64,000 bases of DNA. Source: Rhodococcus sp. (in: high G+C Gram-positive bacteria). Its GTDB lineage: Bacteria; Actinomycetota; Actinomycetes; Mycobacteriales; Mycobacteriaceae. Made by a program: the position numbers and the translations under genes. The first letter of the stretch is position 1; every line of letters begins with the position of its first letter. The notes below the pieces were generated by a model that ran no database searches, was not told where the DNA came from, and saw only the letters and a program-made list of their open reading frames with translations. Of this stretch, positions 16,808-25,727 are shown piece by piece. The DNA lies in assembly GCF_023264675.1 (NCBI RefSeq), contig NZ_JAHFVG010000017.1, forward strand, positions 43,723 to 107,722, written 5' to 3'.

Positions 16808-17941
16808 ATGATTGCTCACGTGGCACACGACTACACGCAAACACGGCCGGGCACACACACATCGCGCACGACGGCGCTTCGAATCGGATCGATGCTCGGT
16901 GACGGAATCGGACACGAGATCGTCCCGGCGACCATGCGAGTGGTCGATGCGGCCGTCGGTGCAGAGGTGGGGATCGGCGTCGACTGGGTCGAACTACCGC
17001 TGGGTCGTGAGGCGATCGACTCCCATGGCACCCCGATCCCGGATTCGACATTGGAGGAGTTGGCGTCACTCGATTCGTGGATTCTGGGGCCGCACGACAG
17101 TGCTTCGTACCCGGAACCGTTCAGATCACAGCTCACGCCAGGGGGCGTCGTTCGCAAGAAATTCGATCTGTTCGCCAACATTCGCCCTGCACGTGCGTTT
17201 CCGGACGTCCGAGCACTATCGCCCGAGATGGACCTCGTCGTGGTCCGCGAGAACACGGAAGGCTTCTATGCCGACCGCAACATGTTCGTCGGCAGCGGAG
17301 AGTTCATGCCAACGCCCGATGTGGCCCTTGCGGTCGGCGTCTTCACTCGCGCTGCGTGCGAACGTATTGCGCGAGAGGCCTTCACCTTGGCGCACGGTCG
17401 GCGCAAGCACGTGACCATCGTGCACAAGACCAACGTCTTGGCAATGACGACGGGTCTCTTCCGCGACGTCTGCCGAGGCGTTGCGGAGGATTTTCCCGAC
17501 GTAGCCGTCGACGAGGAACACATCGATGCGCTGGCGGCTCACCTCGTCAGGCGGGGAAGCGATTTCGACGTGATCGTGGCCGAGAACATGTTCGGCGACA
17601 TTCTCTCGGACTTGGCAGGCGAGCTCTCCGGCTCGCTGGGTATGGCGCCCTCGCTCAACTCGTCCGAGACGAAAGCGATGGCTCAAGCCGCGCACGGTTC
17701 CGCACCCGATATCGCAGGGAAGAATCGTGCCAATCCGACCGCGCTGTTCCTGTCCTCGGCGATGCTGCTCGACTGGCTTGCCGATCACACGGGTGAAAGT
17801 CGACTCCGTCATGCCGCCAAGCGCATCCGACATGCTGTCGAAGGCACACTCGATGCCGGTGTCGCTACGGCAGATCTGGGAGGACGTGCATCCACCAGCG
17901 AGTTCACCGAGACGGTGGTCGCGCGAGCATTGCGCGTCTGA
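16808..17941 (+). CDS. Isocitrate/isopropylmalate-family dehydrogenase
   Basis: 377 residues. The beta-decarboxylating dehydrogenase fold is shown by IGSMLGDGIGHEIV, the substrate loop VVRENTEGFYADR, DVIVAENMFGDILSDLAGELSGSLGMAPSLN (metal-binding aspartates) and AHGSAPDIAGKNRANPTA (NAD-binding loop). The RENTEGFY loop differs from the RELTGG of LeuB, arguing against isopropylmalate and towards an isocitrate-, homoisocitrate- or tartrate-like substrate. The start must lie at or before 16880 to include the first strand; ATG 16808 is used, giving a slightly long N-terminus. Confidence 0.8.
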   Translation: MIAHVAHDYTQTRPGTHTSRTTALRIGSMLGDGIGHEIVPATMRVVDAAVGAEVGIGVDWVELPLGREAIDSHGTPIPDSTLEELASLDSWILGPHDSASYPEPFRSQLTPGGVVRKKFDLFANIRPARAFPDVRALSPEMDLVVVRENTEGFYADRNMFVGSGEFMPTPDVALAVGVFTRAACERIAREAFTLAHGRRKHVTIVHKTNVLAMTTGLFRDVCRGVAEDFPDVAVDEEHIDALAAHLVRRGSDFDVIVAENMFGDILSDLAGELSGSLGMAPSLNSSETKAMAQAAHGSAPDIAGKNRANPTALFLSSAMLLDWLADHTGESRLRHAAKRIRHAVEGTLDAGVATADLGGRASTSEFTETVVARALRV

Positions 17942-18105
17942 GACTCCCTCCAACGACTCGGCGGCGCTGAAATGGCTTCGAACGACGGAGCCCCGCGTTA
18001 CTGTTCGGTTACCCGTACGGCACAGGTGACTGCTGTCGCCTAGGTTCGTATGACCGGCAGCATCGCACGCCGTGGTGCGCCGTTTCGATTTCTGGAGGCT
18101 TTGTC

Positions 18106-19020
18106 TTGTTTGCACGCTCGTATTCGAAGTCCGCGCGTATCGTCCTGGCGCTCACCGGTGCCGGGGCGCTTCTGTTGTCGGCATGCGCTCAGAACACCGA
18201 AGACAGCGGCGCTCCCGCCGCAGACGCGACCACAGCAGTCGAGATCTCCGAGGTCTCCGACATTGCCGCAACGCTCCCACAGAAGAACCAGGACTCGGGC
18301 ACTCTCGTCGTCGGCGTCAATGTTCCTTACTCGCCCAACGAATTCAAGGATCCATCGGGCAAGATCATCGGTTTCGACGTCGATCTCATGAACGCTGTCG
18401 CCGGCGTTCTCGGAGTCACGGCCCAGTACGAAGAAGCCGACTTCGATCGCATCATTCCGTCCATTCAGGGCGGGACGTACGACGTCGGCATGTCGTCCTT
18501 CACCGACACGAAAGAGCGCGAGCAGACCGTCGATTTCACCACCTACTTCAACGCAGGCACCCAGTGGGCGCAGCAAGCAGGCGGCTCGGTCGACCCCACC
18601 GATGCGTGTGGACTGAAGGTCGCCGTGCAGACCACCACGATCCAGGACCAGGAAGAGGTTCCTGCCAAGAGCGACGCATGCGTCGCTGCCGGCAAGCCTG
18701 CAATCCAGATCGAGAAGTTCGACAGTCAGGACGACGCCGTCAACGCTCTCGTTCTCGGCCGCGTCGACGCGATGTCCGCGGACTCGCCCGTGACGGCCTA
18801 CGCCATCAAGCAGACCGGCGGAAAGCTGGAAGCAGCAGGCGACGTGTTCGATTCCGCGCCCTACGGCTACCCGGTAGCGAAGGGATCGGCCCTCGCCGCC
18901 TCGCTCCAGCAGGCCGTGCAGTACTTGATCGACAACGGCCAGTACCAAACCATCGCCGAGAACTGGGGCGTCGAAGCAGGCGTTCTCGAGACCTCGCAGA
19001 TCAACGGCGCAGTCAGCTGA
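18106..19020 (+). CDS. Polar amino acid ABC transporter substrate-binding lipoprotein
   Basis: 304 residues, TTG start with GGAGG seven bases upstream. The signal peptide ends in lipobox LLSAC (Cys about 27). The mature part is a family 3 solute-binding protein (TLVVGVNVPYSPNEFKDPSGKIIGFDVDLMNAV; SSFTDTKEREQTVDFTTYF). A central DACGLKV ... SDACVAAG pair of cysteines could form a disulfide. First gene of a three-gene importer operon with the permease and ATPase that follow. Ligand not predictable by reading. Confidence 0.9.
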   Translation: MFARSYSKSARIVLALTGAGALLLSACAQNTEDSGAPAADATTAVEISEVSDIAATLPQKNQDSGTLVVGVNVPYSPNEFKDPSGKIIGFDVDLMNAVAGVLGVTAQYEEADFDRIIPSIQGGTYDVGMSSFTDTKEREQTVDFTTYFNAGTQWAQQAGGSVDPTDACGLKVAVQTTTIQDQEEVPAKSDACVAAGKPAIQIEKFDSQDDAVNALVLGRVDAMSADSPVTAYAIKQTGGKLEAAGDVFDSAPYGYPVAKGSALAASLQQAVQYLIDNGQYQTIAENWGVEAGVLETSQINGAVS

Positions 19021-19060
19021 CGATCGACGCGGACACCGCTTCTCTTCGAAAGGACTTCGT

Positions 19061-20017
19061 GTGACGAGCTCGCCCTCGTCGAACAAGGGCACCGATCCGG
19101 CACCGATCACAGCAATTCCACTCAAGCACCCCGGTCGTTGGGTTGCTGCAGTGATCGTGCTGGCCTTGTTCGGGCTTTTTGCATACGGCGCCGCCACCAA
19201 TCCCGCCTACGGCTGGGGCACCTACGGGCGCTACCTGTTCGACAGCCGCATCGGCAACGGGGTTTGGATCACCGTGCAGTTGCTGGTGTACTCGATGGTT
19301 ATTGCGATCGTTCTCGGTGTCGTCGTCGCGGTGATGCGGCTGTCGCCGAATCCGGTGCTCCGCAGTGCAGCGTGGGTGTATCTCTGGATCTTTCGCGGCA
19401 CACCGATCTACGTTCAGTTGACCTTCTGGGGTCTGTTTCCCGTGATCTACAAGAACGTCGCGCTCGGCGTTCCGTTCACGGTTCAATTTGCCGAGTTCGA
19501 CCTGCAAACGATCTACTCGGCGTTCTGGTTCGCGGTGATCGGCCTGGCATTGAACGAGGCCGCGTACATGGCGGAAATCGTTCGCGCCGGCATCAACTCC
19601 GTGGGCGAAGGCCAAGTCGAGGCGTCGACGGCGCTCGGTATGTCGTGGTCGCAAACGATGCGGCGCACGGTGTTGCCGCAAGCCATGCGAGTGATCATCC
19701 CGCCGACCGGCAACGAAGTGATCAGCATGCTCAAGACGACGTCGCTCGTGATCGCGGTGCCGTTCACCGGTGACCTCTACGGGCGTGCGCGCGACATCTC
19801 GGGTGTCAACTTCGAACCGGTGCCGCTGCTGCTGGTTGCATCGACGTGGTACCTGCTGATCACCAGCATTCTGATGGTCGGTCAGTTCTATCTCGAACGC
19901 TATTACTCGAAGGGTGTGTCCCGGAAGTTGACCAACCGGCAGCTACAGGCCCTCGCCGACGCTCAGGGCGGCAAGCCGTCGATCGCCACGCGTCCATCCG
20001 AGGGCGGTGCGATATGA
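19061..20017 (+). CDS. Polar amino acid ABC transporter permease (HisM/GlnP family)
   Basis: 318 residues, GTG start 40 bases after the binding-protein stop. About five or six helices, with the GlnP-type N-terminus ([20 protein letters not shown]), [11 protein letters not shown], and the EAA coupling loop (EVIRAG-like [24 protein letters not shown]). An N-terminal helix precedes the core. A single permease gene means a homodimeric channel. It overlaps the ATPase start by four bases (ATGA). Confidence 0.9.
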   Translation: MTSSPSSNKGTDPAPITAIPLKHPGRWVAAVIVLALFGLFAYGAATNPAYGWGTYGRYLFDSRIGNGVWITVQLLVYSMVIAIVLGVVVAVMRLSPNPVLRSAAWVYLWIFRGTPIYVQLTFWGLFPVIYKNVALGVPFTVQFAEFDLQTIYSAFWFAVIGLALNEAAYMAEIVRAGINSVGEGQVEASTALGMSWSQTMRRTVLPQAMRVIIPPTGNEVISMLKTTSLVIAVPFTGDLYGRARDISGVNFEPVPLLLVASTWYLLITSILMVGQFYLERYYSKGVSRKLTNRQLQALADAQGGKPSIATRPSEGGAI

Positions 20018-20775
20018 CTCCGATGGTTCGGGCCGAACAGGTCTGCAAAAGCTTCGGTGCCCTACAGGTCCTCAAAGGTATCTCGCTGGAAATCGACAAG
20101 GGCCAGGTGTTGTGCCTCGTCGGTCCGTCCGGTTCGGGCAAATCGACATTCCTGCGGTGCATCAATCACCTCGAACAGGTCAATGCGGGCCGGCTCTACG
20201 TCGACGACGAACTCGTCGGGTACGAGGAAAAGAACGGCAAGCTGTACGAGCTGCATCCGAAAACGGCTGCAAGACAACGCCGGGACATCGGGATGGTGTT
20301 TCAGCACTTCAACCTGTTCCCGCACCGCACGGCGCTGGAGAACATCATCGAAGCGCCCACGCAGGTCAAAGGAATCAAGAAGAAGGACGCGACCGCCCGG
20401 GCGTTGGAACTGCTCGATCGTGTCGGGCTGAGCGACAAGGCGAGCGCGTATCCGGCTCAGCTTTCCGGCGGCCAACAGCAGCGCGTCGCCATCGCGCGGG
20501 CCCTCGCGATGGACCCGAAGCTCATGCTGTTCGACGAGCCCACATCGGCACTCGACCCGGAATTGGTCGGTGAAGTGCTCGGCGTTATGAAGCAACTTGC
20601 CAAGGACGGAATGACGATGATCGTCGTGACCCACGAGATGGGCTTCGCTCGCGAGGTCGCCGATCAGCTCGTGTTCATGGACGGTGGCGTCGTCGTCGAG
20701 TCGGGGGAGCCACGGTCACTGCTCGCCAACCCGCAGCACGATCGCACGAAGTTGTTCTTGTCGAAGCTTCTCTAA
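20014..20775 (+). CDS. Polar amino acid ABC transporter ATPase (GlnQ family)
   Basis: 253 residues from ATG 20014. Walker [11 protein letters not shown]-loop [11 protein letters not shown], signature [17 protein letters not shown], Walker [13 protein letters not shown] and H-loop VVTHEMGFA are all intact. A short insert ([18 protein letters not shown]) between Walker A and the Q-loop is common in actinobacterial members. Last gene of the importer operon; its stop overlaps the convergent methyltransferase by four bases. Confidence 0.92.
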   Translation: MTPMVRAEQVCKSFGALQVLKGISLEIDKGQVLCLVGPSGSGKSTFLRCINHLEQVNAGRLYVDDELVGYEEKNGKLYELHPKTAARQRRDIGMVFQHFNLFPHRTALENIIEAPTQVKGIKKKDATARALELLDRVGLSDKASAYPAQLSGGQQQRVAIARALAMDPKLMLFDEPTSALDPELVGEVLGVMKQLAKDGMTMIVVTHEMGFAREVADQLVFMDGGVVVESGEPRSLLANPQHDRTKLFLSKLL

Positions 20776-21626
20776 TCCGGCTTCCGGCAACTGAAGATTG
20801 CGGTACCGGGGAAGAGCTGGCCGCGTAGTGGGCTCCACTGACCCCACTCGCGGTCCAGCCACTCGGGCCAATCCGGCTCCACGATGTCGCGTACTTCCAG
20901 CCCGGCCCCGACGATCTCGCGAACGCGGTCGCCGATCGTTCGATGATGTTCGACGTAGGTGGGCGTGCCATCGGCATCGAACTCGACGTAGGGAGTTCTG
21001 TCGAAGTAGGGGATGGTCGCGGTCAGTCCGACTGGCCCTGGATCATCCGGGAAGATCCACCGCATCGGATGGTTGACGGCGAACACCCAGAGGCCTCCCG
21101 GTCGCAGAACTCTCGCAACTTCGGCCATCACATTCGCCGAATCGGCGACGAACGGTACTGCGCCGAATGCCGAGCATGCAACGTCGAAACTCGCGTCGGC
21201 GAAGGGGAGCGACTCGGCACTGGCCTGGATCAACGGAACGACCGACCCGCCCGCCGCCATCGCGTCGAGCCCCTTCCTGAGCATTCCCGACGAAATGTCG
21301 AGCCCGATCGCGCGAGCCCCCTTGGCTCCGAGCCACCGCGCACAGGGGGCCGATCCGCAGCCGATTTCGATGATGTCTTTGCCGGCGACATCGCCGAGTA
21401 GATGTACGTCACCTTCGTGCAGCCCTTCCGGGCACCATACGAATTCTCCCTGTTCCGATCCCACCCCCAAGAATTCACCGTGTGTTCGGTGATACTCGTC
21501 GGCGTCGGAATCCCACCACGACCGACTCGCTCGATCGCTCGCGTCCGAGCCGATCCGAGCTCTACCTGGTACAACGGCGGTCTGAGGGTCCAGCGGCGGG
21601 GGAGAGCTGTCGGTCACCGTGGACAC
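20772..21626 (-). CDS. Class I SAM-dependent methyltransferase
   Basis: 284 residues from GTG 21626 (GGGAG upstream); GTG 21617 is an alternative, and the longer open frame beyond is not supported. SAM-binding motif I is [26 protein letters not shown], motif [24 protein letters not shown], motif [21 protein letters not shown]. Methyltransferase_11 fold with a C-terminal segment ([30 protein letters not shown]) seen in an actinobacterial subgroup. Substrate unknown. It is divergent from rpsA with a 216-base spacer. Confidence 0.82.
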   Translation of the reverse strand: MSTVTDSSPPPLDPQTAVVPGRARIGSDASDRASRSWWDSDADEYHRTHGEFLGVGSEQGEFVWCPEGLHEGDVHLLGDVAGKDIIEIGCGSAPCARWLGAKGARAIGLDISSGMLRKGLDAMAAGGSVVPLIQASAESLPFADASFDVACSAFGAVPFVADSANVMAEVARVLRPGGLWVFAVNHPMRWIFPDDPGPVGLTATIPYFDRTPYVEFDADGTPTYVEHHRTIGDRVREIVGAGLEVRDIVEPDWPEWLDREWGQWSPLRGQLFPGTAIFSCRKPD

Positions 21627-21842
21627 GTTAGTCGGCTCCCGAAGTGTTCCGTGCCTGGTTTGCCCCGCTGTGACCGGGTCGCGTACCCTGTTCAACGCGA
21701 GTGTGTTCATTCTGCGGCGGAATCGATCAGGTTCTGCTCGTCGGCGACGGCACGTAGCGGAACAATCTCGTTCTTCATTTGTTTCACAGTCCGACCGAAC
21801 ATCCATCAACCGATACCCAACCCGTCCGGAGCAACTCAACAC

Positions 21843-23321
21843 ATGCCCTCAACCACAACCTCACCGCAGGTAGCCATAAATGACATTGGCTCCGCAGAGG
21901 ACTTTCTCGCCGCCATCGACGCAACGATCAAGTACTTCAACGATGGTGACATCGTCGAAGGCACCATCGTCAAGGTCGACCGCGACGAGGTTCTGCTCGA
22001 CATCGGTTACAAGACCGAAGGCGTCATCCCTTCCCGTGAGCTCTCCATCAAGCACGACGTCGACCCCAACGAGGTCGTCTCCGTGGGCGATGAGGTCGAA
22101 GCTCTCGTTCTCACCAAGGAGGACAAGGAAGGCCGCCTGATTCTGTCCAAGAAGCGCGCACAGTACGAGCGCGCCTGGGGCACCATCGAAGAGCTCAAGG
22201 AGAAGGACGAGGCCGTCAAGGGCACCGTCATCGAGGTCGTCAAGGGTGGACTCATCCTGGACATCGGTCTCCGCGGCTTCCTTCCCGCCTCGCTCGTCGA
22301 GATGCGTCGTGTTCGCGACCTCCAGCCGTACGTCGGCAAGGAGATCGAGGCCAAGATCATCGAGCTCGACAAGAACCGCAACAACGTGGTCCTCTCGCGC
22401 CGTGCATGGCTCGAGCAGACGCAGTCCGAGGTTCGCAGCGAATTCCTGCACCAGCTCCAGAAGGGACAGGTCCGCAAGGGCGTCGTCTCCTCGATCGTCA
22501 ACTTCGGTGCTTTCGTGGACCTGGGCGGCGTAGACGGACTGGTTCACGTTTCCGAGCTGTCCTGGAAGCACATCGATCACCCGTCCGAGGTTGTCGAGGT
22601 CGGCACCGAGGTCACCGTCGAGGTTCTCGACGTCGACCTGGACCGCGAGCGTGTTTCGCTGTCGCTCAAGGCGACTCAGGAAGATCCGTGGCGTCAGTTC
22701 GCCCGTACGCACGCCATCGGTCAGATCGTGCCCGGTAAGGTCACCAAGCTCGTTCCGTTCGGTGCGTTCGTTCGCGTCGAAGAGGGCATCGAGGGCCTCG
22801 TGCACATCTCCGAGCTGGCCGAGCGCCACGTGGAGGTTCCGGACCAGGTCGTGGGTGTCGGCGACGATGCACTCGTCAAGGTCATCGACATCGATCTCGA
22901 GCGTCGTCGGATCTCGCTGAGCCTCAAGCAGGCCAACGAGGACTACGCAGAAGAGTTCGATCCGTCCAAGTACGGAATGGCCGACTCGTACGACGAGCAG
23001 GGCAACTACATCTTCCCCGAGGGCTTCGACTCCGAGACCAACGAATGGCTCGAAGGCTACGAGAAGCAGCGTGAAGAGTGGGAAGGCCGCTACGCCGAGG
23101 CAGAGCGTCGCCACAAGATGCACACCGCTCAGATGGAGAAGACGGCGAAGGACGAGGCTGCTGAAGCCGCCAACACCAACTACTCCTCCGAGTCGGGTCA
23201 GGATGCCGCTGACACCGAAGGTGATGCTCCCGCAGCATCGGCTCCGGCGTCGACCGGCGGATCACTTGCCAGCGACGCTCAGCTCGCTGCGCTGCGTGAG
23301 AAGTTGTCCGGCAACGCCTGA
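21843..23321 (+). CDS. rpsA: 30S ribosomal protein S1
   Basis: 492 residues from ATG 21843; the open frame extends 440 bases upstream but that part is leader. Four S1 RNA-binding domains are visible (about residues 36-105, 121-190, 208-277, 293-362; e.g. GDIVEGTIVKVDRDEVLLDIG and KGVVSSIVNFGAFVDLGGVDGLVHVSEL), followed by a long acidic/alanine-rich tail, the normal actinobacterial architecture. S1 brings mRNA to the 30S subunit. The leader of about 215 bases is long and could carry autoregulation, typical of rpsA in other bacteria, but no conserved element is recognised in it. Confidence 0.95.
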   Translation: MPSTTTSPQVAINDIGSAEDFLAAIDATIKYFNDGDIVEGTIVKVDRDEVLLDIGYKTEGVIPSRELSIKHDVDPNEVVSVGDEVEALVLTKEDKEGRLILSKKRAQYERAWGTIEELKEKDEAVKGTVIEVVKGGLILDIGLRGFLPASLVEMRRVRDLQPYVGKEIEAKIIELDKNRNNVVLSRRAWLEQTQSEVRSEFLHQLQKGQVRKGVVSSIVNFGAFVDLGGVDGLVHVSELSWKHIDHPSEVVEVGTEVTVEVLDVDLDRERVSLSLKATQEDPWRQFARTHAIGQIVPGKVTKLVPFGAFVRVEEGIEGLVHISELAERHVEVPDQVVGVGDDALVKVIDIDLERRRISLSLKQANEDYAEEFDPSKYGMADSYDEQGNYIFPEGFDSETNEWLEGYEKQREEWEGRYAEAERRHKMHTAQMEKTAKDEAAEAANTNYSSESGQDAADTEGDAPAASAPASTGGSLASDAQLAALREKLSGNA

Positions 23322-23350
23322 TAGAAGCAGTGCACCTGTGAGGGTGTGAC

Positions 23351-23385
23351 GAAAGCCCCGGTTCCCGATGGGAGCTGGGGCTTTC
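23351..23385 (+). terminator. rpsA terminator hairpin
   Basis: GAAAGCCCC at 23351-23359 pairs with GGGGCTTTC at 23377-23385; the inner part also pairs partly. It lies 30 bases after the rpsA stop. Confidence 0.75.
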
Positions 23386-23463
23386 TGCTGTCTGCTCAGA
23401 ATTCTTCGGTGGGGTTGTCGCGTTCCCCCGGGCTACACCCCCCCCAGTGGTGCAAGTACAAAA

Positions 23464-23494
23464 ATGGACCCGATCCGTGCGGATTCGGGTCCAT
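23464..23494 (-). terminator. Terminator hairpin of the small minus-strand gene
   Basis: ATGGACCCGA (23464-23473) pairs with TCGGGTCCAT (23485-23494), and TCCG pairs with CGGA inside. It starts 21 bases beyond the stop of the 69-residue gene, and on that strand is followed by a short T run. Confidence 0.65.
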
Positions 23495-23515
23495 CGTCGT
23501 GTTCGACGGGTCGGC

Positions 23516-23725
23516 TCAACCTGCGACGGCGGGGCTCCACTGAGCGACGGCTTCGGTCCGCTTGCGCATCGATGCGAAGCTGTGACGAGCCGGGCTGAGC
23601 AGGTTTGTGAACCAATTGCGCCGATGGTCGGCCAACGCCAAGGCAACCTCTGGAATCAATATGACGTGAACTCCCGAGTCCATGCCGAGACGGTGCCGAC
23701 CCGGGTGGATCTGATTGCTTCGCAT
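23516..23725 (-). CDS. 69-residue basic protein, unknown function
   Basis: ATG at 23725 is preceded by AAAGGA at good spacing, and a terminator hairpin follows the stop, so the open frame has its own complete expression signals. The product is basic, with a central hydrophobic stretch (VHVILIPEVALALAD) and a tail rich in Arg and Ser (LLSPARHSFASMRKRTEAVAQW). No family recognised. It lies in the rpsA-coaE gap, convergent with rpsA. Real gene more likely than not. Confidence 0.55.
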   Translation of the reverse strand: MRSNQIHPGRHRLGMDSGVHVILIPEVALALADHRRNWFTNLLSPARHSFASMRKRTEAVAQWSPAVAG

Positions 23726-23855
23726 CGAAGGTCCTTTTCGCTAGCAGTGGGTCGGCAAATACTTATCTCGCACGACGAACTTAACGGACAACACGGGAAA
23801 CCTGGTGTATTTGGGGCTGGTGTGCTTCGGCGTGTTCGATGACAGACTGGGGGAC

Positions 23856-25091
23856 ATGTTGAGACTGGGCCTCACCGGAGGCATTGGAGCAGGAAAATCG
23901 ACGGTGTCCAAGACTCTGTCCGAACTTGGAGGAGTGCTGGTCGATGCCGACGTGATCGCACGCGAGGTCGTCGAACCAGGTACCGAAGGGCTTGCGGCTC
24001 TGGTGGAGGCCTTCGGCGAGGACATTCTCGACGAGCAGGGTGGACTGGACCGTCCTGCCTTGGCTGCCAAGGCATTCGGCGATGACGATTCCCGGGCGAA
24101 GTTGAACTCCATCGTCCACCCTCTGGTCGGTAAGCGCACCGCCGAACTCATCGAAGGTGCGCCGAACGACGCGGTGGTTGTCCAGGACATTCCATTGTTG
24201 GTCGAAGGCAAGATGGGTGCGTTCTTTCAACTTGTCGCTGTGGTTCACGCCGACGCAGCCGAACGAGTGGAGAGGCTGGTCGGTCAACGCGGAATGCCGG
24301 AGAGCGACGCCCGTGCCCGGATGGCAGCACAGGCGACCGACGAGCAACGAAGGGCCGCAGCAGACATCTGGATCGACAACAGCGGTGCGCCCGGCGATCT
24401 CGACGAAGTCGTTCGATCGCTGTGGTCGGACAGGCTCGTGCCGTTCGAGCAGAACATGCGTGACGGAGTGGTCGTCAGGACTCATCCGACGCTGGCTCCA
24501 GCCGATTCGACATGGCCGGCCCAGGCTGCGCGGGCGATTGCCCGCTTGGCGCTGGCGTGCGGAAAAGCTGCTGTGAGAATCGATCACATCGGTTCGACGG
24601 CAGTGCCAGGGTTGGATGCGAAGGATGTCATCGACATTCAGATCACCGTGTCGAGTATCGACGTTGCCGACTCGTTGGCGGAACCGTTGCGACAGATCGG
24701 GTTTCCCCGACTCGAGCACATCACCTCGGACGATCCGAAGCCGGCGTACGGAATCGGCGGTGAGGCAGACCCTGCCGTGTGGGGCAAACGAATTCACGGT
24801 GGAGCCGACCCCGGTCGCCCTGTGAATATTCACATCAGAGTCGACGGTTGGCCAGGACAACAGTTCTCGCTCGTGTTCCGGGATTGGCTGCGTGCAACTC
24901 CCGACGTCGTCGCCGAGTATCTGGACATCAAACGAGCAGCGGCCGCGGCTGCGGGCGCCGTGGACACCGCCGACTATCAGGGCGCCATTGCGGCCTACCT
25001 CGGCACCAAGGAACCGTGGTTCGACCGCGCCTACGTACGTGCATGGGAATGGGCCGAACAGACGGGTTGGAGCGCCGGCACCGCCGAGTGA
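23856..25091 (+). CDS. coaE: Dephospho-CoA kinase fused to a GrpB/UPF0157 domain
   Basis: 411 residues from ATG 23856, which places the first beta strand at the N-terminus (MLRLGLTGGIGAGKST). Walker A is GGIGAGKST, and DADVIAREVVEPGT and IPLLVEGKM are CoaE signatures; this domain covers about residues 1-200 and carries out the last step of coenzyme A synthesis. The C-terminal 200 residues are a GrpB/UPF0157 nucleotidyltransferase-like domain (IDHIGSTAVPGLDAKDVIDIQI; RPVNIHIRVDGWPGQQFSLVFRDWLR). The same fusion is known from mycobacterial CoaE, where the second domain is thought to be regulatory or chaperone-like. Confidence 0.92.
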   Translation: MLRLGLTGGIGAGKSTVSKTLSELGGVLVDADVIAREVVEPGTEGLAALVEAFGEDILDEQGGLDRPALAAKAFGDDDSRAKLNSIVHPLVGKRTAELIEGAPNDAVVVQDIPLLVEGKMGAFFQLVAVVHADAAERVERLVGQRGMPESDARARMAAQATDEQRRAAADIWIDNSGAPGDLDEVVRSLWSDRLVPFEQNMRDGVVVRTHPTLAPADSTWPAQAARAIARLALACGKAAVRIDHIGSTAVPGLDAKDVIDIQITVSSIDVADSLAEPLRQIGFPRLEHITSDDPKPAYGIGGEADPAVWGKRIHGGADPGRPVNIHIRVDGWPGQQFSLVFRDWLRATPDVVAEYLDIKRAAAAAAGAVDTADYQGAIAAYLGTKEPWFDRAYVRAWEWAEQTGWSAGTAE

Positions 25092-25116
25092 TCAACCGGT
25101 GGGCACACTCTTCGGA

Positions 25117-25662
25117 TCAGCGCGCGTCCTTCGGGCGCCACACGGTGGGCATGCCGAGGGAAGCCAGCCAGGCATCGAGGTCGTAGTCGTGGGCAGCAAG
25201 ACCTGCGATCGCGGTCACCGAGCGGTTCATCGCGAGCTCCGCGGTTGCGGTGTCGAGGTGGCCGTCGACCCGAGCTTCCAGAAGTTCGTCCGCATCGAGA
25301 AAATCGAATCCTCTACCCGTCCGAACGACGATGTCCAAGTAGTGATCGACCGAGGTCCAGACATCGACGTCGGCGACGAACTCGCCCACGTCGATGTAGT
25401 AGTTCTGGTCTCGGACATGCCCGGGCGTGTAGTGAAAGATCGATGCTCGCAGTCCTAGGCTCGGCAGCAGCCAGGACTGCAGGTAGTCGAACTGGACGTG
25501 GTCGGAGGGCCGCGCCATGTAAAGGCCCCACGGCTCGACGCGGTACTCGTCGACCGGACGCACGAAACCCTTGGGATCGGTGTTGGTGAATCCGGTGACA
25601 TCGAAGTACTCGACCTTCGGTGGGTGGACGTGAACGGGCGGCGCGTCGGCAGGTTCGTCCAT
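25117..25662 (-). CDS. DUF402-family protein
   Basis: 181 residues. The characteristic DUF402 region is present (YIDVGEFVADVDVWTSVDHYLDIVVRTGRGFDFLDADELLEARVDGHLD), with the acidic residues that bind divalent metal in nucleoside di/triphosphate phosphatases of this family. Also present are the aromatic N-terminal beta barrel (FVRPVDEYRVEPWGLYMARP). Position between coaE and uvrB matches the mycobacterial order (Rv1632c). Phosphatase activity is an inference from relatives. Confidence 0.8.
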   Translation of the reverse strand: MDEPADAPPVHVHPPKVEYFDVTGFTNTDPKGFVRPVDEYRVEPWGLYMARPSDHVQFDYLQSWLLPSLGLRASIFHYTPGHVRDQNYYIDVGEFVADVDVWTSVDHYLDIVVRTGRGFDFLDADELLEARVDGHLDTATAELAMNRSVTAIAGLAAHDYDLDAWLASLGMPTVWRPKDAR

Positions 25663-25727
25663 GAGTGATCAAGCTACCTGGCTGCACACGAATCGAACGT
25701 GTCGGTGGTCGCGTCTACCCTGGAAGC

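Noticed and set aside
21861..23123. 420-residue open frame antisense to rpsA
   Set aside because: Val/Leu/Asp-rich shadow of the repeated S1 domains; no expression signals.
25687..25705. TCGAACGTGTCGG upstream of uvrB as a LexA box
   Set aside because: Only the left half matches TCGAAC-N4-GTTCGA; the right half does not.
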